From Lysobacter ciconiae (GTDB taxonomy: Bacteria; Pseudomonadota; Gammaproteobacteria; Xanthomonadales; Xanthomonadaceae): a DNA stretch of 64,000 bases. Position 1 is the first letter of the stretch. Every line of letters begins with the position of its first letter. Position numbers and translations under genes: made by a program. The notes beneath the pieces are model-generated. The model did no database searches and had not been told where the DNA came from. It saw only the letters and a list, made by a program, of their open reading frames with translations. Where the stretch lies: contig NZ_CP063656.1 of NCBI RefSeq assembly GCF_015209725.1, forward strand, positions 434,001-498,000, written 5' to 3'. This document shows positions 43,928 to 51,916 of this stretch, in pieces.

Positions 43928-44404
43928 TCAGTCGTCGTTGAACAGTTCCAGTGCCATCACCAGGGCGTCCTCGCGGCCCTTGCGCGCCGGGTAATAGCGC
44001 GGCCGGCGGCCGATCTCGTTGAAACCCTCGTCGTGGTACAGCGCAATGGCGTGTGGATTGCTCGGCCGCACCTCCAGGAAGATGCGTTGCACGCGACGCG
44101 CACGGGCGATCTGCAGCAGCACGTGCAGCAGCGCGCGGCCGTGGCCTTGTCCCTGCAGTTCGGGAGCGATGCAGATGTTGAGGATGTGCGCCTCGCTGGC
44201 GGCGATGCTGAGCAGGAAGTAGCCGACGATGGCGCCATCGCGCTCAACCACCCGGGCCGGGTAGTCCGAGGCCAGGCAGTCACGGAAGATGCCCTGGGTC
44301 CACGGAAATTCGTAGGCGCGCACTTCCAACGCGTGCACCGCGGCCAGGTCCTCCGGGCGCATCGGCCGGTGGGGCAGCGGCTGGAAGGACGGTTCAGCGG
44401 CCAT
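43928..44404 (-). CDS. rimI: Ribosomal protein bS18 N-acetyltransferase RimI
   Basis: GNAT-family enzyme that acetylates the N-terminus of ribosomal protein S18 (and possibly other proteins) using acetyl-CoA. From ATG 44404 it is 158 residues. The acetyl-CoA binding motif A reads ICIAPELQGQGHGRALL (Q/R-x-x-G-x-G/A form), preceded by the strand AHILNI. VRPSNPHAIALYHDEGFNEIGRRPRYYP is the C-terminal RimI signature (split here: Asn and Tyr residues present). It lies 5 bp after the gene at 44410-44883, echoing the holD-rimI pair of enterobacteria. Confidence 0.93.
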   Translation of the reverse strand: MAAEPSFQPLPHRPMRPEDLAAVHALEVRAYEFPWTQGIFRDCLASDYPARVVERDGAIVGYFLLSIAASEAHILNICIAPELQGQGHGRALLHVLLQIARARRVQRIFLEVRPSNPHAIALYHDEGFNEIGRRPRYYPARKGREDALVMALELFNDD

Positions 44405-44409
44405 GGCGC

Positions 44410-44883
44410 TCACCCGTCCCGGTTTTGGCGCGCCTTGCGCATCTGCTGCCACAGGCTGCGCTTGGCCGCAGGATCGCTGCGCAGGCGGACCAGGTCGATC
44501 CGCCAGGCCTGCGCCGCGACCTCGAACACCGGTGCCTCCATCCCGCTGACCCGCAGGATTGCCAGCAGGAGCGGATCCTCGCTGGGCAACAGCGGCCGGC
44601 GTATCGCCCGTCGCGCACCGCGTGCCGCGTCCAGGGCAGCCCTTTTCGCCGCGGCATCGGTGCGCGCCGCTCGAGCCACCGGTTCGCGTGCGGGCGCGTC
44701 GGGCGCGCTGGGCGGCACGATCACCGGAGACGGTCGCGCCGCTTGCTGCGGGTGACCCGTGTCGGCGCTCCGGGGTTGTGCAGGGGCGGCCGGCGCCTGC
44801 AGGGACGGATCCCCGGCGAGCAACAGGACCGGGTGGCCGAGGGCCTGCAACCACTCGTGTTGCTGGACCGTCCACAGGCTCAT
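44410..44883 (-). CDS. Hypothetical protein, possible DNA polymerase III psi subunit
   Basis: A 157-residue protein. The N-terminus WTVQQHEWLQALGHPVLLLAG is followed by a Pro/Ala-rich, low-complexity linker (about 30-70) and a C-terminal folded part (LLLAILRVSGMEAPVFEV...SLWQQMRKARQNRDG). I see no catalytic motif. Its place immediately before rimI is that of holD in enterobacteria, and psi proteins begin with a short chi-binding helix containing Trp and Leu followed by a globular domain, which this resembles. Psi sequences diverge quickly, so this remains a positional inference. It overlaps the start of pssA by 4 bp. Confidence 0.55.
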   Translation of the reverse strand: MSLWTVQQHEWLQALGHPVLLLAGDPSLQAPAAPAQPRSADTGHPQQAARPSPVIVPPSAPDAPAREPVARAARTDAAAKRAALDAARGARRAIRRPLLPSEDPLLLAILRVSGMEAPVFEVAAQAWRIDLVRLRSDPAAKRSLWQQMRKARQNRDG

Positions 44884-45665
44884 GGCGTCGCCGCTTCCAC
44901 CGGCGTTCGGCGCACGCGCCGGTAGATGGCATGCACGGGACCGGACATCGCGTACAGTGCAATGATGGCGAGCAGCACCCGCGGCGGATCAATGGCGATG
45001 GCCGCTACCACCGCGACGACCACCAGCACGGAAAGGAACGGCAGGCGGTCGTGCTTGGGCCCGCCGCCCTTGAAGCTGAAATAGCGGATCGGACTGACCA
45101 TGAGCAGCGCCGCGACTACGGTGGCGAACACGGCCAGATAGCGCAGTTCGACTCCCGAGTAGCCCATCGCGAAACAGGTCCAGACGAAGCTTGCGAGCAG
45201 GCCGGCGGCGGCCGGACTGGCCAGGCCGATGAACCAGCGCTTGTCCACCTGGCCGACCTGCGAGTTGAACCGCGCCAGCCGCAGCGCGGCGCAGGCGGCG
45301 TACAGGAACGCCGCCACCCAGCCGATCTTGCGCGCGGTGACGCCGTCCAGCGACATCGAGGCCAGCGACCAGTGGTACATCACCAGCGCCGGCGCCAGGC
45401 CGAAGCTGATCAGGTCCGCCAGCGAGTCGTATTGCACCCCGAACTCGCTCTGGGTATTGGTCAGCCGGGCGACCCGGCCGTCCAACCCATCGAGGATGGC
45501 GGCAACGAAAATCGCGATGCAGGCATTGTCGAAATGGCCCTGGGTGGCGGAAATGATCGCGTAGAAGCCGGCAAACAGGCCGCCCGTGGTGAACAGGTTG
45601 GGCAACAGGTAGATGCCGCGCGGTCGCTGGCGTGCCGGCGGGGTAAGGGGTTGCGTAGGTTCCAT
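44880..45665 (-). CDS. pssA: CDP-diacylglycerol--serine O-phosphatidyltransferase
   Basis: Inner-membrane enzyme making phosphatidylserine, the precursor of phosphatidylethanolamine. The 261-residue protein carries the CDP-alcohol phosphotransferase signature DGxxARxxxxxxxxGxxxDxxxD, here DGRVARLTNTQSEFGVQYD followed by SLAD. About eight membrane helices follow the start (IYLLPNLFTTGGLFAGFYAI; IAIFVAAILDGL). Its length and multi-helix form match the type II (Bacillus-like) enzyme rather than the E. coli soluble one. It lies upstream of the holD-like gene and rimI on the same strand, overlapping the former by 4 bp. Confidence 0.94.
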   Translation of the reverse strand: MEPTQPLTPPARQRPRGIYLLPNLFTTGGLFAGFYAIISATQGHFDNACIAIFVAAILDGLDGRVARLTNTQSEFGVQYDSLADLISFGLAPALVMYHWSLASMSLDGVTARKIGWVAAFLYAACAALRLARFNSQVGQVDKRWFIGLASPAAAGLLASFVWTCFAMGYSGVELRYLAVFATVVAALLMVSPIRYFSFKGGGPKHDRLPFLSVLVVVAVVAAIAIDPPRVLLAIIALYAMSGPVHAIYRRVRRTPVEAATP

Positions 45666-45750
45666 TTCAGCAGTCTAGCGCTTGCTTGCGTTGCGGCGGA
45701 ATGCTGCAATCATGGCGATGTCATCCCCCGACACTGCAATGGAAGCGCTC

Positions 45751-46179
45751 ATGACCGGTCTGCCTGCTCTGCCTGTACGTCGCCTCGCGGCCCGCCTGGC
45801 CCTTGCCACCTCGTTGGTGGCCGGCCTGGTGGTGGCCTTGCCGCTCTCGGCCGGTGAGCTGTTCCAGTGGAAGGATGCCAGCGGGGTCACCCATTACTCC
45901 GATGCGCCACCGCCCAGCGGCAAATACCAGAACCGTCGCATCACCACCGCGGGCGCCGGCACCGCCAGCGAGACGACCGCGCAGGCGCCGGTCGAGAACA
46001 GCCAGTGCACCACCGCGCGTGCCAACCTGGCGCTGCTCGATGGCGAGGGCCCGATCCAGATGCAGGGCAGTGATGGCAATGGCGATGGCACCGCGATGAA
46101 CGCCGAGCAGCGCGAAGCGCAGAAGCAGCTCGCGCAAGCGGCCATCAACGCCTACTGCAGCGGCGCGGCCAACCAGTAG
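45751..46179 (+). CDS. DUF4124 domain-containing exported protein
   Basis: A 142-residue periplasmic protein. ATG 45751 is chosen because GGAAG lies five bases upstream; ATG 45739 and earlier ones have no ribosome site. The signal peptide runs RRLAARLALATSLVAGLVVALPLSAG. Directly after comes ELFQWKDASGVTHYSDAPPP, the DUF4124 motif (WxDxxGxxHYSDxPP). The rest is low complexity, with two Cys (NSQCTTARANLALL and NAYCSGAAN) that could form a disulfide. Function is unknown; such proteins are common in xanthomonads. It is divergent from pssA. Confidence 0.85.
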   Translation: MTGLPALPVRRLAARLALATSLVAGLVVALPLSAGELFQWKDASGVTHYSDAPPPSGKYQNRRITTAGAGTASETTAQAPVENSQCTTARANLALLDGEGPIQMQGSDGNGDGTAMNAEQREAQKQLAQAAINAYCSGAANQ

Positions 46180-46239
46180 CGGCCTGCTACGAGCGCCGCG
46201 CCGGCACCTCAGGGCCGCGCGCGCCTGCACGGGCTGACT

Positions 46240-46245
46240 TACAAT
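46240..46245 (+). promoter_or_regulatory. Candidate -10 box for purL
   Basis: TACAAT in the context CTTACAATGG would place transcription start near 46252, 25 bases before the purL ATG. No good -35 hexamer is seen at 17 bases, so an activator or extended contacts may be used. No purine-repressor palindrome or riboswitch-like structure is visible in the 97-bp gap. Confidence 0.4.
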
Positions 46246-46276
46246 GGTCGGCCCGTCGACCTGTGGTTTTCCGCAC

Positions 46277-49200
46277 ATGATCGTGCTCGAGGGCGCCTCC
46301 GCCCTGTCTGCGTTCCGACGCGAACGTCTCCAAGCCCGGCTGCAGAGCCACCACCCCGACGTGCGCCTGCTGGGCGCCTGGCCGGTGTACTGGGTCAAGC
46401 CCGACCAGGGCGCACGGGTGGATTGGCCGGTGCTGGGCCGGATCCTGCAGGCCGGGCCGGAGTTTGCATCCCGCCAGGATGGCGCGGTCTCGCGTTTCGT
46501 CACGCCGCGCCTGGGCACCCTGTCGCCTTGGGCGAGCAAGGCGACCGAGCTGGTTCGTGATGCCGGGCTGCCGGTGTATCGCGTCGAGCACGGCACCCGC
46601 TTCGACCTGGCCGGCTGGCCGGAGGATCCCGCGGTCTGCGAGCGGCTCGCCGCCGAGCTGCACGACCCGATGACCCAGTCGCTGCTGTCCTCGCGTGAGG
46701 CGGCGCTGGCGCTGTTCGAGGTTCCGCAGCAGGTCGCGCTGGAACGGATCGAGCTGGATGGGCTGGAGGCGGCCAACAGCCGTCTCGGCCTGGCCCTGGC
46801 CGATGACGAGATCGCCTACCTGCGCGAACGCTATGCGGAGTTGGGCCGCGCGCCATCCGACGTCGAGCTGATGATGTTCGCCCAGGCGAACTCGGAGCAC
46901 TGCAGGCACAAGATCTTCAACGCCAGTTGGACGATCGATGGCATCGACCAGCCGATCTCGCTGTTCGGGATGATCAAGCACACCCACGCGACCACGCCGC
47001 AGCACACCCTGTCGGCGTACAGCGACAACGCGGCCGTGGTGGCGGGCTACCCCAGCCATCGCTTCCGGCCCGATCCGATCAGCGCTGCCTATCGCCTCGA
47101 GCCGGTGGTGGATTCCGCGTTCTGCATCAAGGTCGAGACCCACAACCACCCCACGGCGATCTCGCCCTTTGCCGGCGCCGCCACCGGGGCAGGCGGCGAG
47201 ATCCGAGACGAGGGCGCCACCGGCCGTGGCGGCAAGCCCAAGGCCGGCCTGTGCGGCTTCACCGTCTCGCACCTGCGCATCCCGACCCTGCCGCAGCCGT
47301 GGGAAGGCGAGCGCGCACTCAACCCGCGCATGGCCAGCGCGCTGGCGATCATGCTCGACGGCCCGCTGGGCGCGGCGGCGTTCAACAACGAATTCGGCCG
47401 CGCGAACCTGACCGGCTACTTCCGCAGCTTCGAACTGGCCGATACGGCCAGCGACGCGACGACGCTGACGCGCGCCTACGACAAGCCGATCATGCTCGCC
47501 GGCGGACTGGGCGCGATGGACCGCATCCAGGTCGAGAAGCTCGGCCTCAAGCCCGGGCATGCGGTGGTGGTACTGGGCGGTCCGTCGATGCTGATCGGCC
47601 TGGGCGGCGGCGCCGCCAGCTCGGTGGCGTCCGGTGACAGCGACGAGGCGGTGGACTTTGCCAGCGTCCAGCGCGACAACCCGGAGATGGAGCGGCGCTG
47701 CCAGGAAGTCATCGACAGCTGCGTGGCGCTCGGCGCGGACAACCCGATCGACACGGCACACGATGTCGGCGCAGGTGGCCTGTCCAACGCGATCCCCGAG
47801 CTGCTGCACGACTCCCGCCTGGGCGGTGTCATCGACTTGGCCAAGGTGCCCAGCGACGACCCGTCCCTGTCGCCGATGCAGCTGTGGTGCAACGAATCCC
47901 AGGAGCGCTACGTGCTCGGCATCGCCGCCGACCGCGTGGCCGAGTTTGCGGCGATCTGCGAGCGCGAGCGCTGCCCGTTCGCCGTGGTCGGCCATGCGAC
48001 CGCCAACGAGCGGCTGGTGGTGGGCTACGGGGTGACCGTCGACACCATCTACGGCGCGGACGGCGCCACGGCCGCTGCGGATGCCCGGGTTGCGGCGGAC
48101 GCTGCCGGCCACCCGATCGACCTGCCGATGGACGTGCTGTTCGGCAAGGCGCCCAAGATGCACCGCGACACCCGCCGCCCCGCCGCACCGGCCTGGCCGT
48201 CGCTGGCCTGGGACGGCCTTGACCTGCGCGACGCCGCCCTGCGCGTGCTCGCCCACCCGGTGGTGGCGGCCAAGCAGTTCCTGATCACCATCGGCGACCG
48301 CAGCGTCGGCGGCCTGACCGCGCGCGACCAGATGGTGGGCCCGTGGCAGGTGCCGGTGGCCGATTGCGCGATCACGTTTGCCGGTTTCAGCGGCTTTGCC
48401 GGCGAGGCCATGGCGATCGGTGAGCGCACCCCGCTGGCGCTGCTGGACGCCGCGGCGTCCGCGCGCATGGCCGTTGGCGAGGCGATCACCAACCTGTGCG
48501 CGGCGCCGGTGGAATCGCTGGAGCGGATCAAGCTGTCCGCCAACTGGATGGCCGCCGCCGGTCATGACGGCGAAGACGCCCTGCTGTTCGATGCCGTCAA
48601 GGCGGTGGGCATGGAGCTGTGCCCGCAGATCGAGTTGAGCATTCCGGTCGGCAAGGACTCGCTGTCGATGCAGGCGCAATGGGACGTGGACGGTACGTCG
48701 CACAAGTCCGTATCGCCGGTATCGCTGGTGGTCAGCGCGTTTGCGCCGGTCACCGACGTGCGCCGCCAGCTGACGCCGCTGCTGACCTCCGGCCAGGACT
48801 CCGAGCTCTGGCTCATCGGCCTGGGCGCAGGCAAGCAGCGCATGGGCGGCTCGGTGCTGGCGCAGGTCCATCCGCACGCCACGGCCGGCGGCAGCGCGCT
48901 GCCGGCGTTTGCCGGGCAGTCGTCCGAGGACGGTCGCCGGACCTCGGGCGTGCCGGACCTGGACGATCCGGAGCGCCTGCGCGCCTTCTTCGAACTGATC
49001 CGCGACGCTCGCGCCGCCGGCCTGCTGCAGGCCTATCACGACCGTTCCGACGGCGGCGCATTCGCCACCCTGTGCGAGATGGCGTTCTGCTCGCATACCG
49101 GCCTGGACATCAACCTGGACGGCTGGGGCGAGGACGCGTTCCGGACGCTGTTCAACGAAGAACTGGGCGCGGTCGTGCAGGTCAACGCGGACGACCGCGT

Positions 49201-50266
49201 CGAATTCGCCGACCTGCTGGCCCGTCACGGACTGGTCGATTGCGCGCAGCGCATCGCGCGGCCAAGCACCGCGGCGGGCATCCGCGTGCACGGCGGGGGC
49301 GAGCTGCTGGCGCAGTGGGCGTGGGACGAACTGTTCGATGCGTGGTGGTCGACCACCCACGCGATGCAGAAGCTGCGCGACAACCCCGAGTGCGCCGACC
49401 AGGAACGCGCGGCCATGCGCGATTTCAACGCGCCCGGCCTGTCACCGAAGCTGTCCTTCGATCCGGCCGAGGATGTGGCCAGCGCCTTCGTGCACGTCCA
49501 GCGCAGGCCGCGGGTGGCAATCCTGCGCGAGCAGGGTGTCAACGGCCAGATCGAGATGGCCGCGGCCTTCGACCGCGCCTGTTTCGAGGCCGTCGATGTG
49601 CACATGAGCGACCTGATCAGCGGCCGGCTCGCACTGGACGGGTTCAAGGGCCTCGCCGCCGGTGGCGGTTTCAGCTACGGCGACGTGCTCGGCGCGGGCC
49701 GCGGATGGGCCACCTCGATCCTGGAGCACCCGGCCTTGCATGACGGTTTTTCCGCGTTCTTCCAGCGCGAGGACACTTTCACCCTGGGAATCTGCAACGG
49801 CTGCCAGATGCTGAGCCAACTGGGCTCGATCATCCCGGGAGCGGGCCATTGGCCGCGGTTCCTGCGCAACCGCAGCGAGCAGTTCGAGGCCCGCCTCAGC
49901 CTGCTGGAAATCGCCGACTCACCGTCGATCTTCATGGCCGGCATGGCCGGCTCGCGGATTCCGGTGGTGGTCTCGCACGGCGAGGGCCGCGCGGCGTTCG
50001 CGAACCCGGCCGACCAGGCGGCGGCACACCCGGTGGCGCGCTATGTCGCCGCGGGTGGACAGCCGGCGGTGGATTATCCGGCCAATCCGAACGGCTCGAC
50101 CGATGCGATCGCCGCGGTGACCAGTACCGACGGCCGGGCAACGATCCTGATGCCGCATCCCGAGCGCACCCTGCGCACCGCCAACCTGAGTTGGGCCCCG
50201 TCGGAGTGGGGCGAGGACTCGCCGTGGCTGCGGATGTTCCGCAACGCGCGCGTGTTCACCGGCTGA
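46277..50266 (+). CDS. purL: Phosphoribosylformylglycinamidine synthase (single-chain)
   Basis: Fourth step of purine synthesis: converts FGAR, ATP and glutamine to FGAM. From ATG 46277 the protein is 1329 residues, typical of the large single-chain enzyme that joins PurL, PurS and PurQ functions. The N-terminal domain begins MIVLEGASALSAFRRERLQ. The synthase domain shows SEHCRHKIFNASW, VETHNHPTAISPFAGAATG and VGAGGLSNAIPELLHD. The C-terminal class I glutaminase carries GICNGCQMLSQLG (nucleophile Cys) and MPHPERTLRT (His and Glu). The reading to 46244 is not needed. Monocistronic. Confidence 0.97.
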   Translation: MIVLEGASALSAFRRERLQARLQSHHPDVRLLGAWPVYWVKPDQGARVDWPVLGRILQAGPEFASRQDGAVSRFVTPRLGTLSPWASKATELVRDAGLPVYRVEHGTRFDLAGWPEDPAVCERLAAELHDPMTQSLLSSREAALALFEVPQQVALERIELDGLEAANSRLGLALADDEIAYLRERYAELGRAPSDVELMMFAQANSEHCRHKIFNASWTIDGIDQPISLFGMIKHTHATTPQHTLSAYSDNAAVVAGYPSHRFRPDPISAAYRLEPVVDSAFCIKVETHNHPTAISPFAGAATGAGGEIRDEGATGRGGKPKAGLCGFTVSHLRIPTLPQPWEGERALNPRMASALAIMLDGPLGAAAFNNEFGRANLTGYFRSFELADTASDATTLTRAYDKPIMLAGGLGAMDRIQVEKLGLKPGHAVVVLGGPSMLIGLGGGAASSVASGDSDEAVDFASVQRDNPEMERRCQEVIDSCVALGADNPIDTAHDVGAGGLSNAIPELLHDSRLGGVIDLAKVPSDDPSLSPMQLWCNESQERYVLGIAADRVAEFAAICERERCPFAVVGHATANERLVVGYGVTVDTIYGADGATAAADARVAADAAGHPIDLPMDVLFGKAPKMHRDTRRPAAPAWPSLAWDGLDLRDAALRVLAHPVVAAKQFLITIGDRSVGGLTARDQMVGPWQVPVADCAITFAGFSGFAGEAMAIGERTPLALLDAAASARMAVGEAITNLCAAPVESLERIKLSANWMAAAGHDGEDALLFDAVKAVGMELCPQIELSIPVGKDSLSMQAQWDVDGTSHKSVSPVSLVVSAFAPVTDVRRQLTPLLTSGQDSELWLIGLGAGKQRMGGSVLAQVHPHATAGGSALPAFAGQSSEDGRRTSGVPDLDDPERLRAFFELIRDARAAGLLQAYHDRSDGGAFATLCEMAFCSHTGLDINLDGWGEDAFRTLFNEELGAVVQVNADDRVEFADLLARHGLVDCAQRIARPSTAAGIRVHGGGELLAQWAWDELFDAWWSTTHAMQKLRDNPECADQERAAMRDFNAPGLSPKLSFDPAEDVASAFVHVQRRPRVAILREQGVNGQIEMAAAFDRACFEAVDVHMSDLISGRLALDGFKGLAAGGGFSYGDVLGAGRGWATSILEHPALHDGFSAFFQREDTFTLGICNGCQMLSQLGSIIPGAGHWPRFLRNRSEQFEARLSLLEIADSPSIFMAGMAGSRIPVVVSHGEGRAAFANPADQAAAHPVARYVAAGGQPAVDYPANPNGSTDAIAAVTSTDGRATILMPHPERTLRTANLSWAPSEWGEDSPWLRMFRNARVFTG

Positions 50267-50407
50267 GTTCCCGCCACGGGGCGGCGCACACTGCGCGTCG
50301 CCCCGCCGACTTGAACGCGTGTCCGGACCGGCTGCGCGGCGACGTACATCCGGACAGGAAGTGACCACTCAAGGGCCGTGGTTGCAGGCATTTCGATGGG
50401 GGTCGCG

Positions 50408-51085
50408 ATGCACGGGGTGGACGACAGGCATTGGCGGGTTGACGGTCGGGTCCCATCGGTGTCGCGCGCATTGCGCCTCGTTGGGGCGACGGTTGTGGCG
50501 CTCGCACTGCTGGCGGGCTGTACTGCCGGGCCCGCCACTCCGCCGGCGCTGGCCGGACCGCCCGACACCGCTGGCGACCCCCGCAACGCGCCCTGCGCGG
50601 TAGTCACCCGCCAGATGGTGGCATCCGCCTTCTCCATCGATGCAGCACTGATCGAGCAATCCTCGATGTCGTCGCTGTGCGCCTACCGCTGGGAGGACGA
50701 GCGCGACCTGCTGGAGGTGACCGTGCATGTCCGCGCGGTCGCCGCAAGCCGCGCGCAGGCGCGCGAGCTGTTCCAGGAAGCCACCGCCGGCGAGGCGCCA
50801 CGGCTTCCGCCGGCGAACCCCTCGGGCCCGTTTGAGGAGGTCGCCGGGATTGGTGCAAAGGCACGGCTTGATACCGGAACCAGTGACCTGCACGTCCTCG
50901 GCGACGGTCTCTACTTCACCCTCAACGCGTATTCCGGAGCAGGCGGGCGGACCGCCGCGGACGGCGCGGGGACGGCGGGCGCAGTGGATGCACGCACCCG
51001 CTGGTGGCAGCACACGCTGCCGCAGCGGCGCCAGCACACGCAGGCGTTGGGCCGTGTGTGGAGCGGATCGCGCCAAGAACCTTGA
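50408..51085 (+). CDS. Putative lipoprotein of unknown function
   Basis: A 225-residue protein from ATG 50408, which has GGGGG five bases upstream; earlier in-frame ATG 50396 is possible. The signal ends LVGATVVALALLAGC, a clear lipobox with Cys about residue 38. The mature part has two further Cys (RNAPCAVVTRQMV and SSLCAYRWEDERD) spaced as in proteins that bind a small domain by disulfide. The layout resembles actinobacterial DUF3558 lipoproteins but this is weak. The last 45 residues are low complexity (RTAADGAGTAGAVDARTRWW) and may not be a folded part. It precedes the ECF sigma gene on the same strand by 141 bp. Confidence 0.6.
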   Translation: MHGVDDRHWRVDGRVPSVSRALRLVGATVVALALLAGCTAGPATPPALAGPPDTAGDPRNAPCAVVTRQMVASAFSIDAALIEQSSMSSLCAYRWEDERDLLEVTVHVRAVAASRAQARELFQEATAGEAPRLPPANPSGPFEEVAGIGAKARLDTGTSDLHVLGDGLYFTLNAYSGAGGRTAADGAGTAGAVDARTRWWQHTLPQRRQHTQALGRVWSGSRQEP

Positions 51086-51226
51086 GGCCGGCGCGTCCGC
51101 GCTGCAGCCCACTCGCCCGCACTCGGCCGCCGGACCTGCGCTGATGGCCATGGCGCCTGCGGTGTATCCTCCCGGCCAAGGGAGGCGACGCCGGCATCGG
51201 TCGCGCATCAGGAGAGGGACTCCGCG

Positions 51227-51871
51227 ATGGGGAAGGGATTGAAAGCCGTTCGGGTCGAACCGGACGGGGGTTTGGAGCCGGACATGGCCGGGGCGGGCGC
51301 TGCCGATCTGGCACCGCTGCTGTACCCCGACCTGCGGCGCGCCGCGCGGGGCATCCGTGCGCGCTCGTCCGGCAGCGCACTGCAGACGACGGCGCTGATC
51401 CACGAGGCCTACATGAAGATGGCCAACGTGGGGCCGTGGAAATCGCATCGGCACTTCCTCGCGTCCGCTGCGGTCGCGATGCGCCACGTGATGGTCGATG
51501 AGGCGCGCTCGCGGTTGCGCCTGCGCCGCGGCGAGGGTCGCGTGCCGATCTCGCTGGACGATCCGGACAACCACACCCAGGCCCAGGCGGCGCTGATGGT
51601 CACCGAGTGCGAAACCCGTGTGGTGGTGGGCGAGGCGGTCGAGCAGCTGGCCGCCATCGAACCGCGGATGGCGCGGGTGGTGGAGTGCCGGTATTTCGCC
51701 GGCTATACGGAAGTGGAAACCGCCGACATCCTCGGCGTGACGGAGCGCACCGTGCGCCGGGACTGGATCAAGGCGCGTGCGTGGCTGCAAAAGGCGCTGG
51801 GTGACTACCGCGGACACGCTTCCCTCGACGGGGACGAAGCCGGCGAGGACGGGGAGCGCGACGGCGGCTGA
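51227..51871 (+). CDS. ECF-subfamily RNA polymerase sigma factor
   Basis: Alternative sigma factor of 214 residues, start ATG 51227 with GGAGAGGGA eight bases upstream. Region 2 contains LAPLLYPDLRRAARGIRAR and LQTTALIHEAYMKMANV, then HFLASAAVAMRHVMVDEARSR, the pattern of the ECF group (TIGR02999-like) often found beside Ser/Thr kinases. Region 4 has the HTH YTEVETADILGVTERTVRRDW. The N-terminal 27 residues are an extra tail. No anti-sigma gene is adjacent. A kinase gene faces it 45 bp away, and kinase control of this sigma group is known in some bacteria, but here it is only an inference. Confidence 0.9.
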   Translation: MGKGLKAVRVEPDGGLEPDMAGAGAADLAPLLYPDLRRAARGIRARSSGSALQTTALIHEAYMKMANVGPWKSHRHFLASAAVAMRHVMVDEARSRLRLRRGEGRVPISLDDPDNHTQAQAALMVTECETRVVVGEAVEQLAAIEPRMARVVECRYFAGYTEVETADILGVTERTVRRDWIKARAWLQKALGDYRGHASLDGDEAGEDGERDGG

Positions 51872-51916
51872 GTTGCCCCGCAACTTGCGCTGGACGATGC
51901 GACCGCACGCCCGCGG

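Noticed and set aside
46187..49360. 1057-residue minus-strand reading frame over purL
   Set aside because: Antisense shadow of a certain gene; no recognisable motif.
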